From Marinobacter sp. LQ44 (GTDB lineage: Bacteria; Pseudomonadota; Gammaproteobacteria; Pseudomonadales; Oleiphilaceae): a DNA stretch of 64,000 bases. This document shows positions 1-9,059 of this stretch, one piece after another. The notes below the pieces were generated by a model that saw only the letters and a program-made list of their open reading frames with translations, made no database searches and was not told the DNA's origin. The first letter of the stretch is position 1. The number at the start of each line of letters is the position of its first letter. The position numbers and the translations under genes were made by a program. Where the stretch lies: positions 4,030,001-4,094,000 of the forward strand of contig NZ_CP014754.1 in NCBI RefSeq assembly GCF_001447155.2, given 5' to 3'.

Positions 1-3000
1 CGCTCCAACCAAGGACCTTTTCTTCACTTAAAGACTCAGCGTGATGGATCAATCTACTCCAGGCTTGATCCGAAAGGGTCTCCAGCAGAGCATTAGGACA
101 ATCCTCACCCTTCAGTTTTACGTTTTTGTCAGTGGGTGAACTAAACCTCATGCGATCATTTGCGAGGTTGATGACCGACTTCAACTGCGCCTGAACGTTA
201 GGATGAATCTTCATGAGCTCTGCGGCCCGCTCGTAGCGTTGCCCCAACCCCACAAGCCGAAGCGTTCTCAAGAGGGCACCTAAAGTAGGGGCCGGGTAAT
301 CCAGCGCAGTAACCATCTCCGGAGATGCTGTTGGCGGTCTCGTTGGCAGTTCGGAGATTTGAACAGCTCCGGATAGTTTGTGGGTCCGCTGGTGGACAAC
401 CGGAGTCAACTGATCGATCCAATCCGTCACCAGGTGACAGTAATTTTTGAGCCCTGTACTCGGAAAGCGATGCCCCATCAAGCGGCCTGCTGCCATTGCA
501 CTGCGACGTGAGACGCCAACCGCCTCACCCAGTATCAAACGTTTTAGGGCGGGATGATCGAGCGCGTCCGTCAGCTTATACGACAGAGGGCTATCGAGGC
601 CGAACAGCGCTGGAACGATCCGGTTGTAAAAACTGTGGCGACTGTGATGAAGAACCAGTGTGGGATTGCCCGTTACACTGCGAAGAATACGAATCAACGC
701 TTCGGATATCCGCGGCGCAAGACTGGTGAGCACCGGAACCCCTTTGTCTGAGGTTTCACAGAGAATGGGCCGGTTGGTTTCTGGCCAGGCAATCGTTTGA
801 TAGCGGGCCAGAACACTATCAATGAGATCCTGCTCGATCTCAGACAGCGAGAAGAGCAAAGGCACAGCGCGGCGGCTTGGTTTGCTTTTCAGTTTTCGGT
901 ATTGATTATTTTGAACCAAAACCCAGCGGAATCGGTCGTCTTCGCACCAATCTCTGCGCAATAGATTGATTGCCTCCTTGGCTCGCAAGCCAAATCGGTA
1001 GGTCAGGAGAAGAACAAATCCCAGCATCCTCTTATCATCGACCTTCAGATTACAGTCTTCCTGAATGACCTGTTGCGCAGCCTGGTACTCAGTTTCAGTG
1101 ATCAGCCCAGGGCTCACCGACCGATAATCACTGGCGATATCCAGCTCACCCCACTCAGGAGAGGCCACGCCGTACCGTGAGGCCCAATTAAAAAAATCCT
1201 TGAGTCTTTTCCCGAACGCTCCGGTGTACCGGGATGTTAGAGATTTGTACTCCAGCATTTCAGCGCACAGTTCCGTGATCTCATCGCTGTCGAGGCCCAC
1301 CAAATCAACGTCATACAGCAAGCCCCGAACGGCCGGGGACAGCAAGCTCCAATAAGTCGTCAACGTGTTCTTTGCGAAAGGATCAAATCTCTTTCGCCAT
1401 TTAGCCTTTCCACGCCGAGCATGATCGGCAATCCATAGACCACTGAGAATCATGCTCGGGCTGATCAAGCCGCGGTAGTTCTCGCAAATCGTTTGAATAC
1501 TTTTATCGCACTCAAGGGCTTTGGACTGTCTCGGCTCATAATCATTCAACGCAGCCGTAACGAGTTGAGTGAAGGTTTTGGCATTTTCCTGGAGTCGAGT
1601 CTTATCGGTTTCCTGATCTCGTAGGCGCGTTGGAAGTCTTGACGGAAGTTCGGCAGCCTGAGCCTCGTCACTTGGCAAATCAATAACGCGGTCATGAAGG
1701 ATGCGGGCGAAATCCCATAGAGAAACACTGGTGGGTGGCGCGCGGTCACTCAACGCTGCCGCAACGATGCCAGGCATATCAGCTAGGTTGGATTGATTGA
1801 TGACATTGCACAGCCAGTCAATCAGTTCCAACATTGATGGATCAGGATGACCTGAATGGTTGTCATGATAGATCGCCAACAGGCCCTTGAATTCGGTTAT
1901 CTCCTTGGGCGCCGGCAGAGTGGCTCCGTTCTTCTTACCCCGCCCGTGGGCCAGCAAGCTGGCGACCTTAAAACTGATCTCAAGCCTCTGAACCGGCGTG
2001 ACGAAATCATCGGACGTAAGTGTTTCGCTGTACTCAAAGAAATACTGACGCTTGTGTTGAATCAGACGAAAATTCTCTCCCTTGATCACATCGAGCAATA
2101 ACTGCTGGTATCCGAGCCGCTTTTCCACCGACAACAGCACGGCGCCCAGGCAAAGGGCACGGGTTTTCGACAGCTTCGCCTTGTAAGAGGATCTGTTTGT
2201 TAACTCAGCCCAGTGTTGCAAGCGGTCACACACCGTCAGAGACGCTGCAATGTCTGGACTCATCAATGATCGCTCATCGCTGACCTTGATGATCCGTTTT
2301 TTCAGTATTTTCTGCCTTGCTGCGCCAGAGGCCAGCGCGCCATCCCGTACTTTCTGGTCGCCACCTTCGGGCTCAGTTATAGAATCGGTCTCTTGCTCGG
2401 GTTGTGTCATGAGCTTGGTAAAGACCCGAAAACGAACACTGGCCTGCGGGTGCGGCAGGTGGTTTTCTCTCAGCAGCATCCGATTACTCAGCCGGACCAG
2501 TTCGTCATCACGGATTTCGTTGAGTGATCGCCCATTCAGGATCAGCTCAATATCTGCACGGGCTTGTTGAATCGCGGCTTTGAGTTTTTTCTTTCGCTCA
2601 CGGGCTCTGGCTCTCTGCCCAAACACTTCGGGCTCTCTATAGCTTCCTGGTGGGGTTTCGGCTAGAAACAGCAGGGGAGGCTGCTGGACTGATGCTGGAA
2701 GCGCAAATGGCAGTGAACGGACCACCTGTTCAATCACTTCGCGATAGTTCTTAGCGTCTTCTGCCCAACATCGGGCGGAAAAATCACCATAACTTGCCGC
2801 CCCGCGTTCCGCATGCCCCATCCACCCTTCGATGACTTCCGGGTCAACCCCTTCTTTCAATAGCCGCTGGGCATACCTATGGCGAAACAAGTTATTGGGC
2901 AGCCCCCAGTTGAACAGCGAACAACCCAGATCAGCTGCATCAGCCATGGAGTGCCAGCGAAGATGATCATCAAGAAGAAAGAACAACGGTATGCTTGGCA

Positions 3001-5074
3001 TGGCCGGACGTCTTTGGGCCGTTTCAGCAATTTGTTCCGCAAACTCTGGGCGGTGGGTACCGATAGCCTGACTCAAGTGGTTCAGATGATTAAGATAGAG
3101 CGTCAGCAACTCCATCGCAGCCTGCGGTAATGGCACCAAACGACCGTTATGAAGCCCGTCATCATTCTTGTCGTTGATGTAGACGCACTGGCGCGAAAAC
3201 GAGAAGTGATTAATCGATTCAAACGGATCCCTCAACGGGCGGGCGCCGCTTGCAGCGTAAAGTGCCGTTACAACGTACTGGGCCATCGTATTGTGATAAA
3301 AAACAAGCCCTCGTCCTCTTGCTTGCTCGAGCTTTTCCGTGGCTTGCTGAATTTCCTCGGACAGAACCGACTCAAGGGGGGCCAGAAGACTTCCCATCAC
3401 ATGAATGGAATCTTGCTCGTTGGGCCCTTGCGTTACTTCTAGCTGTAAGCCTTTTTCGATCGCTTTAACGTCCCAAGTAGCGTAGCTACAAGCTCCCGGA
3501 AGTGCGCTTCTCGGATGTGACGCCAACAACCTCGAAAAGCTGAAGTCGCCGCTTCGACCGAATAACTGCTGACCTTTGCATTGCGCCAACTTTGCGCTGG
3601 TGACCCGAGGAAAGTGCTTCTCAGCCTGGCCATTGAACCAGGTTTCCAGCTTGATCTCCGACAGCCTACTCCAAACCGCCCCTAGGGTTAGCTCCGTACT
3701 AGACTCGTTGGCATCAACCACCCACTCCAGGGACTGCTTAATCCTTTCTGGAACGATGATGGTTAGATCGTCACGGAATGGCTCGACGAGATTCCGACTA
3801 ACCTCATCAGGACGCCACGCACTGTGGCGTCTCGGCGATCGCCGCTTCAGAAACATGAAGTCTGGGCTCAGACTCCATTCATCGGTCATCTCGGTTCCAA
3901 TTGGTATTCGCTCAACCAGCTGAAGTGACCGAGATAACTGCATGGCTGCCCAAACCAGAACACCGCCAAACCGGTCTCTCCTGTCCATCGTTTGCAATGT
4001 GCGCTCAACCCAGGACTCGACCAACTGAACCTCAGGAGGCAAAAGGCTATCCCAGGTCCACGGCAGATAATGGGCCAGCTCCATCGTCTGCATGAACACA
4101 CTTCCGGAGCTGAGAGTTTGCTGGGCCGCACTATCCGTTGGATCAACTTCGGTGACGTACGAAAAGGTTTCGCCCTCATCGTCATCAGAAACCGAGGGGA
4201 TAACACTGTACGTCGAGTCTCCAGACTCGAACGGCAACTCATCAATCGGGGAGGGCTTGGGTCTTAAATGAAGGGGAATCGCAGTGGTTTTTGCTGAAGT
4301 TCGCGATTCGATTTGGTGATACGAGCCGCTCGCGATGGAGAGTATCGCATTGAGAAATTCGTTATGGCTTTTCGGGCGAGATTTTACTTCCCTCATCACA
4401 CCTGCCGCATTCTCCATTGCAGAGGTGAAGTTCTCAAAGGAATTTGGAGCGGAGCCGATCAGCTTCTTTGTTCTACCCAGTAACTCGTCAATCAATGCCC
4501 AACGACTGTCGAGCGAGTCGGCTTGTAAGAACCTGGCCGCACTGCTAACGGAGGTATCTGCAACACAATCAAAATCAATGAGCCGAATCGCTGCTTGACC
4601 AATGAGCCAGATACGCAAGCGCCGTCGATTACAAAAGACTTCTTCATCCGTGTTAGCGGCCAGCGGGTTAACAATCAAGCTCAACAAAAAAGTTCGGCTT
4701 GCGAGATCTTTGAACTGTCGCTTGTTCCTCTTAGCACCCCCGCCGTGCCCAATGCTGGGGTAGAGTTTGGGTAACCTTGAATCAGAGGCAAACCCGTCAG
4801 CGAATTTCTTCAGCTCGTGGACAACTGGGTTGAATGACCAGTCTGAGAGGATGGACTCGGATTCAGGATGCCGTAACTCCTGCACCAGGTTTTCAAAGCC
4901 AACCGTGAACTCGTCTAAGCCTAGGATGTGGAAACTCAGCTCGACCGGAAACTCCAGTCCTTGATCTACCGCCCAATGACACAGGTCACCAAAGCGCTCT
5001 CCGAGCCTTAAGGTCATATTGTCCGCAACAGCCACCGAAGATCTGTGCCAATCCTGCGCCACTTCTTTTGTCAT
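1..5074 (-). CDS. Giant protein with two tyrosine-recombinase domains (partial, runs off left edge)
   Basis: The frame opens with ATG at 5074, 12 bases after an in-frame TAA at 5086-5084, and I see no stop down to base 1, so at least 1,691 residues are present. Two separate integrase-type catalytic domains can be read. Domain 1 (about residues 600-770) has Arg612 in GARP, RLVP at about 645, then NNLFRHRYAQ with Arg731-His732 (Asn728 where His is usual), GH at 753-754 and Tyr762. Domain 2 (about 1350-1550) has GLRAKE (Arg1364), HHSRH (His1476, Arg1479), MGH (1533-1535) and Tyr1545. Tyrosine recombinases cut and rejoin DNA through this Arg/His/Tyr set. Usual integrases are 300-450 residues with one domain, so size and duplication are very unusual. 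A short purine-rich sequence (taagag) precedes the start. Whether this marks the edge of a mobile island, and what lies further left, cannot be seen. Confidence 0.85.
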   Translation of the reverse strand, partial: MTKEVAQDWHRSSVAVADNMTLRLGERFGDLCHWAVDQGLEFPVELSFHILGLDEFTVGFENLVQELRHPESESILSDWSFNPVVHELKKFADGFASDSRLPKLYPSIGHGGGAKRNKRQFKDLASRTFLLSLIVNPLAANTDEEVFCNRRRLRIWLIGQAAIRLIDFDCVADTSVSSAARFLQADSLDSRWALIDELLGRTKKLIGSAPNSFENFTSAMENAAGVMREVKSRPKSHNEFLNAILSIASGSYHQIESRTSAKTTAIPLHLRPKPSPIDELPFESGDSTYSVIPSVSDDDEGETFSYVTEVDPTDSAAQQTLSSGSVFMQTMELAHYLPWTWDSLLPPEVQLVESWVERTLQTMDRRDRFGGVLVWAAMQLSRSLQLVERIPIGTEMTDEWSLSPDFMFLKRRSPRRHSAWRPDEVSRNLVEPFRDDLTIIVPERIKQSLEWVVDANESSTELTLGAVWSRLSEIKLETWFNGQAEKHFPRVTSAKLAQCKGQQLFGRSGDFSFSRLLASHPRSALPGACSYATWDVKAIEKGLQLEVTQGPNEQDSIHVMGSLLAPLESVLSEEIQQATEKLEQARGRGLVFYHNTMAQYVVTALYAASGARPLRDPFESINHFSFSRQCVYINDKNDDGLHNGRLVPLPQAAMELLTLYLNHLNHLSQAIGTHRPEFAEQIAETAQRRPAMPSIPLFFLLDDHLRWHSMADAADLGCSLFNWGLPNNLFRHRYAQRLLKEGVDPEVIEGWMGHAERGAASYGDFSARCWAEDAKNYREVIEQVVRSLPFALPASVQQPPLLFLAETPPGSYREPEVFGQRARARERKKKLKAAIQQARADIELILNGRSLNEIRDDELVRLSNRMLLRENHLPHPQASVRFRVFTKLMTQPEQETDSITEPEGGDQKVRDGALASGAARQKILKKRIIKVSDERSLMSPDIAASLTVCDRLQHWAELTNRSSYKAKLSKTRALCLGAVLLSVEKRLGYQQLLLDVIKGENFRLIQHKRQYFFEYSETLTSDDFVTPVQRLEISFKVASLLAHGRGKKNGATLPAPKEITEFKGLLAIYHDNHSGHPDPSMLELIDWLCNVINQSNLADMPGIVAAALSDRAPPTSVSLWDFARILHDRVIDLPSDEAQAAELPSRLPTRLRDQETDKTRLQENAKTFTQLVTAALNDYEPRQSKALECDKSIQTICENYRGLISPSMILSGLWIADHARRGKAKWRKRFDPFAKNTLTTYWSLLSPAVRGLLYDVDLVGLDSDEITELCAEMLEYKSLTSRYTGAFGKRLKDFFNWASRYGVASPEWGELDIASDYRSVSPGLITETEYQAAQQVIQEDCNLKVDDKRMLGFVLLLTYRFGLRAKEAINLLRRDWCEDDRFRWVLVQNNQYRKLKSKPSRRAVPLLFSLSEIEQDLIDSVLARYQTIAWPETNRPILCETSDKGVPVLTSLAPRISEALIRILRSVTGNPTLVLHHSRHSFYNRIVPALFGLDSPLSYKLTDALDHPALKRLILGEAVGVSRRSAMAAGRLMGHRFPSTGLKNYCHLVTDWIDQLTPVVHQRTHKLSGAVQISELPTRPPTASPEMVTALDYPAPTLGALLRTLRLVGLGQRYERAAELMKIHPNVQAQLKSVINLANDRMRFSSPTDKNVKLKGEDCPNALLETLSDQAWSRLIHHAESLSEEKVLGWS

Positions 5075-5150
5075 TGATTGCTCTTAATGCCATGGCGAAA
5101 TTATGAGCAATCATCACTTATCATGTGATTTAATGCAATCTTAGGTATTT

Positions 5151-5173
5151 TAGCGACTATTTATAAGTCGCTA
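5151..5173. promoter_or_regulatory. Inverted repeat upstream of giant recombinase gene
   Basis: TAGCGACT, a 7-base AT spacer (atttata), then AGTCGCTA: perfect 8-base arms, centred about 88 bases before the ATG at 5074. The arms contain the same GCGAC/GTCGC core as the operator-like sites elsewhere in the window, but here the cores are 9 rather than 7 bases apart. It may be an operator or a recombinase core site. Confidence 0.5.
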
Positions 5174-5218
5174 TCGCTGTCCTTCTCATAACCTCCAGCC
5201 CCCGCTACCATATAAGAG

Positions 5219-5254
5219 AAAGGCAGATCAGTAGGTTACTGGTCTGCCTTTTTT
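5219..5254 (+). terminator. Rho-independent terminator
   Basis: A 15-base-pair stem (5219-5233 with 5237-5251, one G-T wobble), a GGT loop, and a run of six T at 5249-5254. The geometry is textbook for a rightward transcript. The adjacent rightward gene that it would end is not recognisable. Confidence 0.8.
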
Positions 5255-5405
5255 GCTTTCTGATTCTGAAATTTTCTCCGTGCCCTCACCGTGCCCTTTG
5301 CGTGCCAATTTCCGATTTGGATAATCTGGCCCCGCTTCACTTTTGACCGTCGGTCTTCTGGGGGCACGGGGTATTTGCTCCTGTCCCCACACCCAGAAAT
5401 CAGCG

Positions 5406-5663
5406 TTACTGTTCTCTTTCAAGTCCTTCAGGCTCGTCCGAGACTTCCTTGATGTGCGTGATTAACTGCTCAACAGAACAGTTGAAATAAGTGCAAAGCT
5501 TATCAATGTTGTCAGTCACTGTGCTGTGGCCAGGATGATTGATGATCTTCGACAGTGTCATCCTGTTGATGCCAGTTTCCTTGGCAATTTCACCGATAGT
5601 GATTCGACGCTTCTCGGCAAATTCCTTATCTGCAATCAATTCCTTTAAATGGAAGCGGATCAT
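5406..5663 (-). CDS. XRE-family helix-turn-helix regulator
   Basis: A small Cro/C1-type DNA-binding protein of 85 residues. The helix-turn-helix is at about residues 21-40 (TIGEIAKETGINRMTLSKI), followed by a tail ending in FNCSVEQLITHI. I place the start at the ATG at 5663 (MIRFHLKEL), preceded by gagtagagag; the frame also extends to a TTG at 5708, which would add a poorly conserved lead. It is divergent from the excisionase/integrase pair, with a perfect 36-bp palindrome between them, the usual arrangement for a lysogeny-type repressor that controls its own gene and the recombination genes. Target genes are inferred from position only. Confidence 0.8.
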   Translation of the reverse strand: MIRFHLKELIADKEFAEKRRITIGEIAKETGINRMTLSKIINHPGHSTVTDNIDKLCTYFNCSVEQLITHIKEVSDEPEGLEREQ

Positions 5664-5731
5664 CTCTCTACTCTTGTGATAAAAAAAAGTATCAAACGCT
5701 ACTTGCAATTATCGCCATTGAGCGTATATTG

Positions 5732-5767
5732 ATGATCAGTTGATAACAAAAGTTATCAACTGATCAT
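5732..5767. promoter_or_regulatory. Perfect palindromic operator between XRE and excisionase genes
   Basis: Two perfect 16-base arms (5732-5747 and 5752-5767) around AAAA. The centre is about 86 bases before the XRE start and 43 before the excisionase start. TTGATG at 5729-5734 is 17 bases from GTTATC at 5752-5757, so a rightward promoter may be embedded in the palindrome. The XRE protein is the obvious candidate ligand. Confidence 0.7.
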
Positions 5768-5791
5768 TGATTGGCGAGTGGAGATGTTCTC

Positions 5792-6025
5792 ATGAACAAC
5801 ACATACCTGACAACCGAAGAGCTCTCTGAGCGTATCAAGTACGACCCCCGGACTATCCGTCAGTGCCTGAAGGACAGTGTCCTGCTCGAGGGCAAGCATT
5901 ATATTCGTCCATTTGGCGGCCGAAAGATTCTCTATATCTGGGAGATCATCGAGGAGGACATGCTCAGCATGGCTCAGAATAATCTGGCCATCCCGATGGC
6001 GAGCGGAGGTGTTTGTCATGGCTAA
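5792..6025 (+). CDS. Excisionase-like small DNA-binding protein
   Basis: A 77-residue protein starting at ATG 5792, with ggag nine bases before it; an upstream TTG at 5771 is less likely. The first half (YLTTEELSERIKYDPRTIRQ) looks like a MerR/excisionase helix-turn-helix, and LLEGKHYIRPFGGRKILYIW resembles the wing of this class. Its last 8 bases overlap the integrase start, so the two are probably translationally coupled. Such proteins direct integrase toward excision or act as activators. I infer the role from the integrase partner; the fold call is moderate. Confidence 0.7.
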   Translation: MNNTYLTTEELSERIKYDPRTIRQCLKDSVLLEGKHYIRPFGGRKILYIWEIIEEDMLSMAQNNLAIPMASGGVCHG

Positions 6026-7241
6026 GGTGCGAGCACGAGTCGATACAAAGAAGCTCTTTATCGATTTCCGGTACCAAGGAATACGCTGCAGGGAGCAGAC
6101 TCTATTGAGTGACACCGCCCGCAACCGTAAACAGCTGGAGACATTGATCCAGCGAATGGAAGCCAAAATGTTGGTTGGGGATTTTGACTACGCCGAGTTC
6201 TTTCCGGGAAGCAAAAACCTCAAAAAGCTTGAGGACGCTGGGGTCCTTCCCAAAAATGGTGAGGATGTTCTTGGTCCGTCAGAGTCTACTACTCCTTTGT
6301 TCACAGACTTCGCTGACCAGTGGTTTCTCGAATCGAAAATCCAGTGGCGGAACTCCCACACTCGTAATGTGGAATCCATTCTGGCCAGCTCTCTGAAGCC
6401 AGCTTTTAAAGATAAACGTGTAGGCAAGATTTCCAAACCAGACATTCTGGCTGCGCGTAACAAGATGGCGCGTCGGAAGGGAAGGGGGGCGAATGGTTTG
6501 ATGTCACCCAAAACCATCAACAGCCACATGACCATTCTGCGGATGATTCTGACGGAGGCGGCGGAGCGGTTTGACTTCACTAATCCCTACCTGAACATCA
6601 AGCCGCTGAAACAGCAGAAGGTACACATCGAGCCCTTCTCCCTGAACGAGGTAGAAACGATCCTCGAAACAGTCAGGGAAGATTACCGCAACTACTACCT
6701 GGTGCGTTTCTACACAGGCATGCGCACAGGGGAAGTTGACGGCCTCAAGTGGGAGCGTGTGGATTTCGAAAAACGGGAAATCCTGGTGCGAGAAACTCTC
6801 ATTCATGGCCAGACCGAGTACACCAAAACTGATGGCTCTCAGCGGGAAATACCCATGTTTGGCCCGGTGTACGATGCGCTCAAGGCCCAGTACGAGGCCA
6901 CCGGCAAGCTCAGCAAGTTCGTATTTTGTAACCGGCTGGGAGAGCCTCTGGATCATAACAATGTGACCAAGCGTGTCTGGTACCCGCTGCTGGAGCATCT
7001 CAAATTAAAGAAACGTCGTCCCTACCAGACGCGGCACACGGCGGCGACGTTGCTCCTCGCCTCCGGGGAGAATCCGGAATGGGTTGCCAGAACTCTCGGC
7101 CATTCCTCCACCGAAATGCTGTTCAAAGTTTATTCCCGCTATATCCCGAACCTGACTCGCATGGATGGCAGCGCCTTTGAGCGCCTGATCAAGAGCCGGG
7201 TCCTTGAAAACGATAAGGAGGCAGGTGATGAAATTGAATGA
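6018..7241 (+). CDS. Phage-type tyrosine integrase
   Basis: A 407-residue site-specific recombinase. I start it at ATG 6018 (MAKVRARVDTKKLFIDFRY) behind a strong ggaggt at 6005-6010; the frame extends further upstream but only through the excisionase in another frame. The N terminus resembles the DUF3596 arm-binding domain (FIDFRYQGIRCREQT), followed by a SAM-like core-binding region. The catalytic domain shows YTGMRTGEV with Arg I, the YTKTDGSQREIPM strand, then TRHTAATLLL (Arg II), LGHSSTEM and the nucleophile in VYSRYIP. It probably integrates the small module it heads. The attachment site is not identified. All key residues look intact. Confidence 0.92.
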   Translation: MAKVRARVDTKKLFIDFRYQGIRCREQTLLSDTARNRKQLETLIQRMEAKMLVGDFDYAEFFPGSKNLKKLEDAGVLPKNGEDVLGPSESTTPLFTDFADQWFLESKIQWRNSHTRNVESILASSLKPAFKDKRVGKISKPDILAARNKMARRKGRGANGLMSPKTINSHMTILRMILTEAAERFDFTNPYLNIKPLKQQKVHIEPFSLNEVETILETVREDYRNYYLVRFYTGMRTGEVDGLKWERVDFEKREILVRETLIHGQTEYTKTDGSQREIPMFGPVYDALKAQYEATGKLSKFVFCNRLGEPLDHNNVTKRVWYPLLEHLKLKKRRPYQTRHTAATLLLASGENPEWVARTLGHSSTEMLFKVYSRYIPNLTRMDGSAFERLIKSRVLENDKEAGDEIE

Positions 7242-8181
7242 TCTGTGCCCGTTGACCCAGGAAACGCTCAAAGGCACCTACCGACTGACAGGGCGTGTCG
7301 CCTGTTTTGATGATGAAGGTATCCCGTATCTGAAGCTCCGACTAAGCAGCTGCGCCAGCGATATCGTAGTTCTCGCGGTGATTGGCTCTATCTTGATTCC
7401 AGAGAATCTGGGCCACATGGATCTGGTCGTGGTCAAAGGTCAGGTGTGTGTGGGTGCCGAGGAAAGTGAGATTCTGCTGACCGATATACGCCGCCCGTTG
7501 CAGGCAGACGTTGCCGGCTTGCCGGCACTGCAGACGTTACCTCGGACGTTCTGTCCGAAGCCGGAGGCGCTGGACCAGCTGGTGGCTGCGGTACGCTCTT
7601 TGCGGTCAGCCCCATTACAGGTGTTCATTAAGCGAGTATTGGAGCGCCGTGACAGATTGGAGATTTTCCTGAAAGCTCCGGCGAGCAGCAATTACCATCA
7701 TAACGAACCCGGCGGGCTGCTGGCTCATTCGCTGGAGGTTGCGAAGAACGTGCTGGTCATGACGGAGGCCAATGAACCAGAGATGCCTCGGGAGCTTCAG
7801 GAGCTCGGATTCGTTGCGGGCTTGTTGCACGACATTGGCAAAACCTACACTTATGATGCGTTGGGTAAGCCGACAGCAACCGCAAAGTTGTGCGACCACG
7901 CCGACATGACCCTGGAGGCTTGCGCCTACGGTCTGGCTTACCTCGACAAGGTAGACCCTGATAGGGCGCTTGCACTCCGGCACATATGGACCTGTGCCTC
8001 TCCCGGTGCTCGCTACGGTGTCAGCCCTGCGATGACGCTTGCCCGCTATGTTCGGGACGCCGATGCCCAGAGTGCCATGGCTGACAATCAGCGGAAGGCC
8101 TACCGAAAGCGTCAGCCAATCGGTTTTGGGCGGCTCGGAAACAACATGTATTGGCGGCCATCGATAGAAGCTCATGGATGA
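7228..8181 (+). CDS. OB-fold/HD-domain phosphohydrolase-like protein
   Basis: A 317-residue protein starting at ATG 7228 behind aaggaggcag, overlapping the integrase end by 14 bases, so it belongs to the same transcript. The first about 100 residues look like an OB-fold nucleic-acid-binding region (LTGRVACFDDEGIPYLKLRL). The C-terminal half carries an HD-domain: HNEPGGLLAHSLEV, then LLHDIGKTYT with the HD pair, and CDHADMT further on. The layout resembles YhaM-type 3'-5' exonucleases and the TraI_2/HD proteins found beside integrases. Reaction and substrate cannot be fixed from sequence; a metal-dependent phosphohydrolase acting on nucleic acid is the best inference. Confidence 0.75.
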   Translation: MKLNDLCPLTQETLKGTYRLTGRVACFDDEGIPYLKLRLSSCASDIVVLAVIGSILIPENLGHMDLVVVKGQVCVGAEESEILLTDIRRPLQADVAGLPALQTLPRTFCPKPEALDQLVAAVRSLRSAPLQVFIKRVLERRDRLEIFLKAPASSNYHHNEPGGLLAHSLEVAKNVLVMTEANEPEMPRELQELGFVAGLLHDIGKTYTYDALGKPTATAKLCDHADMTLEACAYGLAYLDKVDPDRALALRHIWTCASPGARYGVSPAMTLARYVRDADAQSAMADNQRKAYRKRQPIGFGRLGNNMYWRPSIEAHG

Positions 8182-8338
8182 AGCGGATGAGAACGGCAGT
8201 GAGGGGGGGGAGCACGTTGCGGCCACACCCCTTTTCTTTGTCCCGCGGTGCGTGAGGACAGCACTTAGGCTATGGAGCAGGCATTTACTCTCCAACGGTG
8301 CTAAGGTCAGGAAAAATATAGCGTCCCGAGCGAAGGGT

Positions 8339-8881
8339 ATGTTGAAAATCTACTACCTCCACGGCTTTGCCAGCCGCTTCGATATCACCAGCGACAAACT
8401 CAAAACGCTCGCCAGGCTTGGCCCTGTCTATGGTCACGACATCGACTATGCCCAAAGCTCGGAAGACGTTATCGAAGAGAGCCTCGACAAGCTGATGCAA
8501 GTGAACCCGGACCTTCTGGTTGGGACGTCATTGGGAGGATGGCTCGTGGGTATTCTGGGAGCCGAATCTGGTATTCCGTTTGTCGCCATCAATCCGGTGA
8601 CGGATCCTGCTCATAGTCTCAAGCCTTGGATAGGGCAGGGTGTCGATCATCAGGGCCAGGCCTATCAACTGACAGACGAAGTGGTTTCTAGCTACTACCA
8701 TTTCACCCAATATGGCAGCGGGTTAGTGCTGCTGGATCAAGGGGATGAATTGCTTCCGTGGAAAGACACCGTCAGGGCGCTTGGGGATTATTTTCCGGTT
8801 CATAGCTTTGAGGGCGGCAGTCACCGGTTTGAGCACATGGAAGACGCATTGAAGCTGATTCGGCAGCATGTCGAAAATTAA
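8339..8881 (+). CDS. YqiA/YcfP-family alpha/beta hydrolase (esterase)
   Basis: A 180-residue alpha/beta-fold protein beginning MLKIYYLHGF at ATG 8339, with gcgaaggg just upstream. The nucleophile elbow GTSLGG contains the catalytic serine, FVAINPVTDP is the family strand, and the acid and histidine are likely in LDQGDELLP and GGSHRFEHM. Length matches YqiA/YcfP proteins, which are cytoplasmic esterases of uncertain substrate. It is separated by 157 bases from the HD gene and is probably an independent core gene just outside the integrative module. Confidence 0.85.
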   Translation: MLKIYYLHGFASRFDITSDKLKTLARLGPVYGHDIDYAQSSEDVIEESLDKLMQVNPDLLVGTSLGGWLVGILGAESGIPFVAINPVTDPAHSLKPWIGQGVDHQGQAYQLTDEVVSSYYHFTQYGSGLVLLDQGDELLPWKDTVRALGDYFPVHSFEGGSHRFEHMEDALKLIRQHVEN

Positions 8882-9059
8882 AATTTTGGAAGCGTCGGAT
8901 TAAAAGCACGGTAACTGCTTCTCACTCGGTATCGATGCAGCCGAATGCGTCAGGGCGCCGCCGCGCATTATATTCCCATTACCGTAACCCAGCCGCTGGC
9001 GTTGTCAAAGAGCGCGGGTGCGTGTTGCCTTGGCTCAATAAGTGGCTTCATACCATTGA

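Larger units (their letters stand above)
5075..5405. other. Non-coding gap between giant recombinase and XRE gene
   Basis: I see no convincing gene in these 331 bases. They hold the inverted repeat at 5151-5173 and the terminator at 5219-5254. The terminator faces right although no rightward gene precedes it in the window. The stretch at about 5180-5212, rich in C and ending gctaccat, could be the 3' end of a host RNA or gene used as an attachment site, but I cannot identify it. Confidence 0.5.

Noticed and set aside
5151-5173. Sixth copy of the WYL-type operator
   Set aside because: The GCGAC and GTCGC cores are 9, not 7, bases apart, which would change the face of the helix, so I list it separately.
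5175-5215. 3' end of a tRNA or tmRNA at the recombinase boundary
   Set aside because: The C-rich gctacca end is suggestive, but no T-arm or acceptor pairing could be built.
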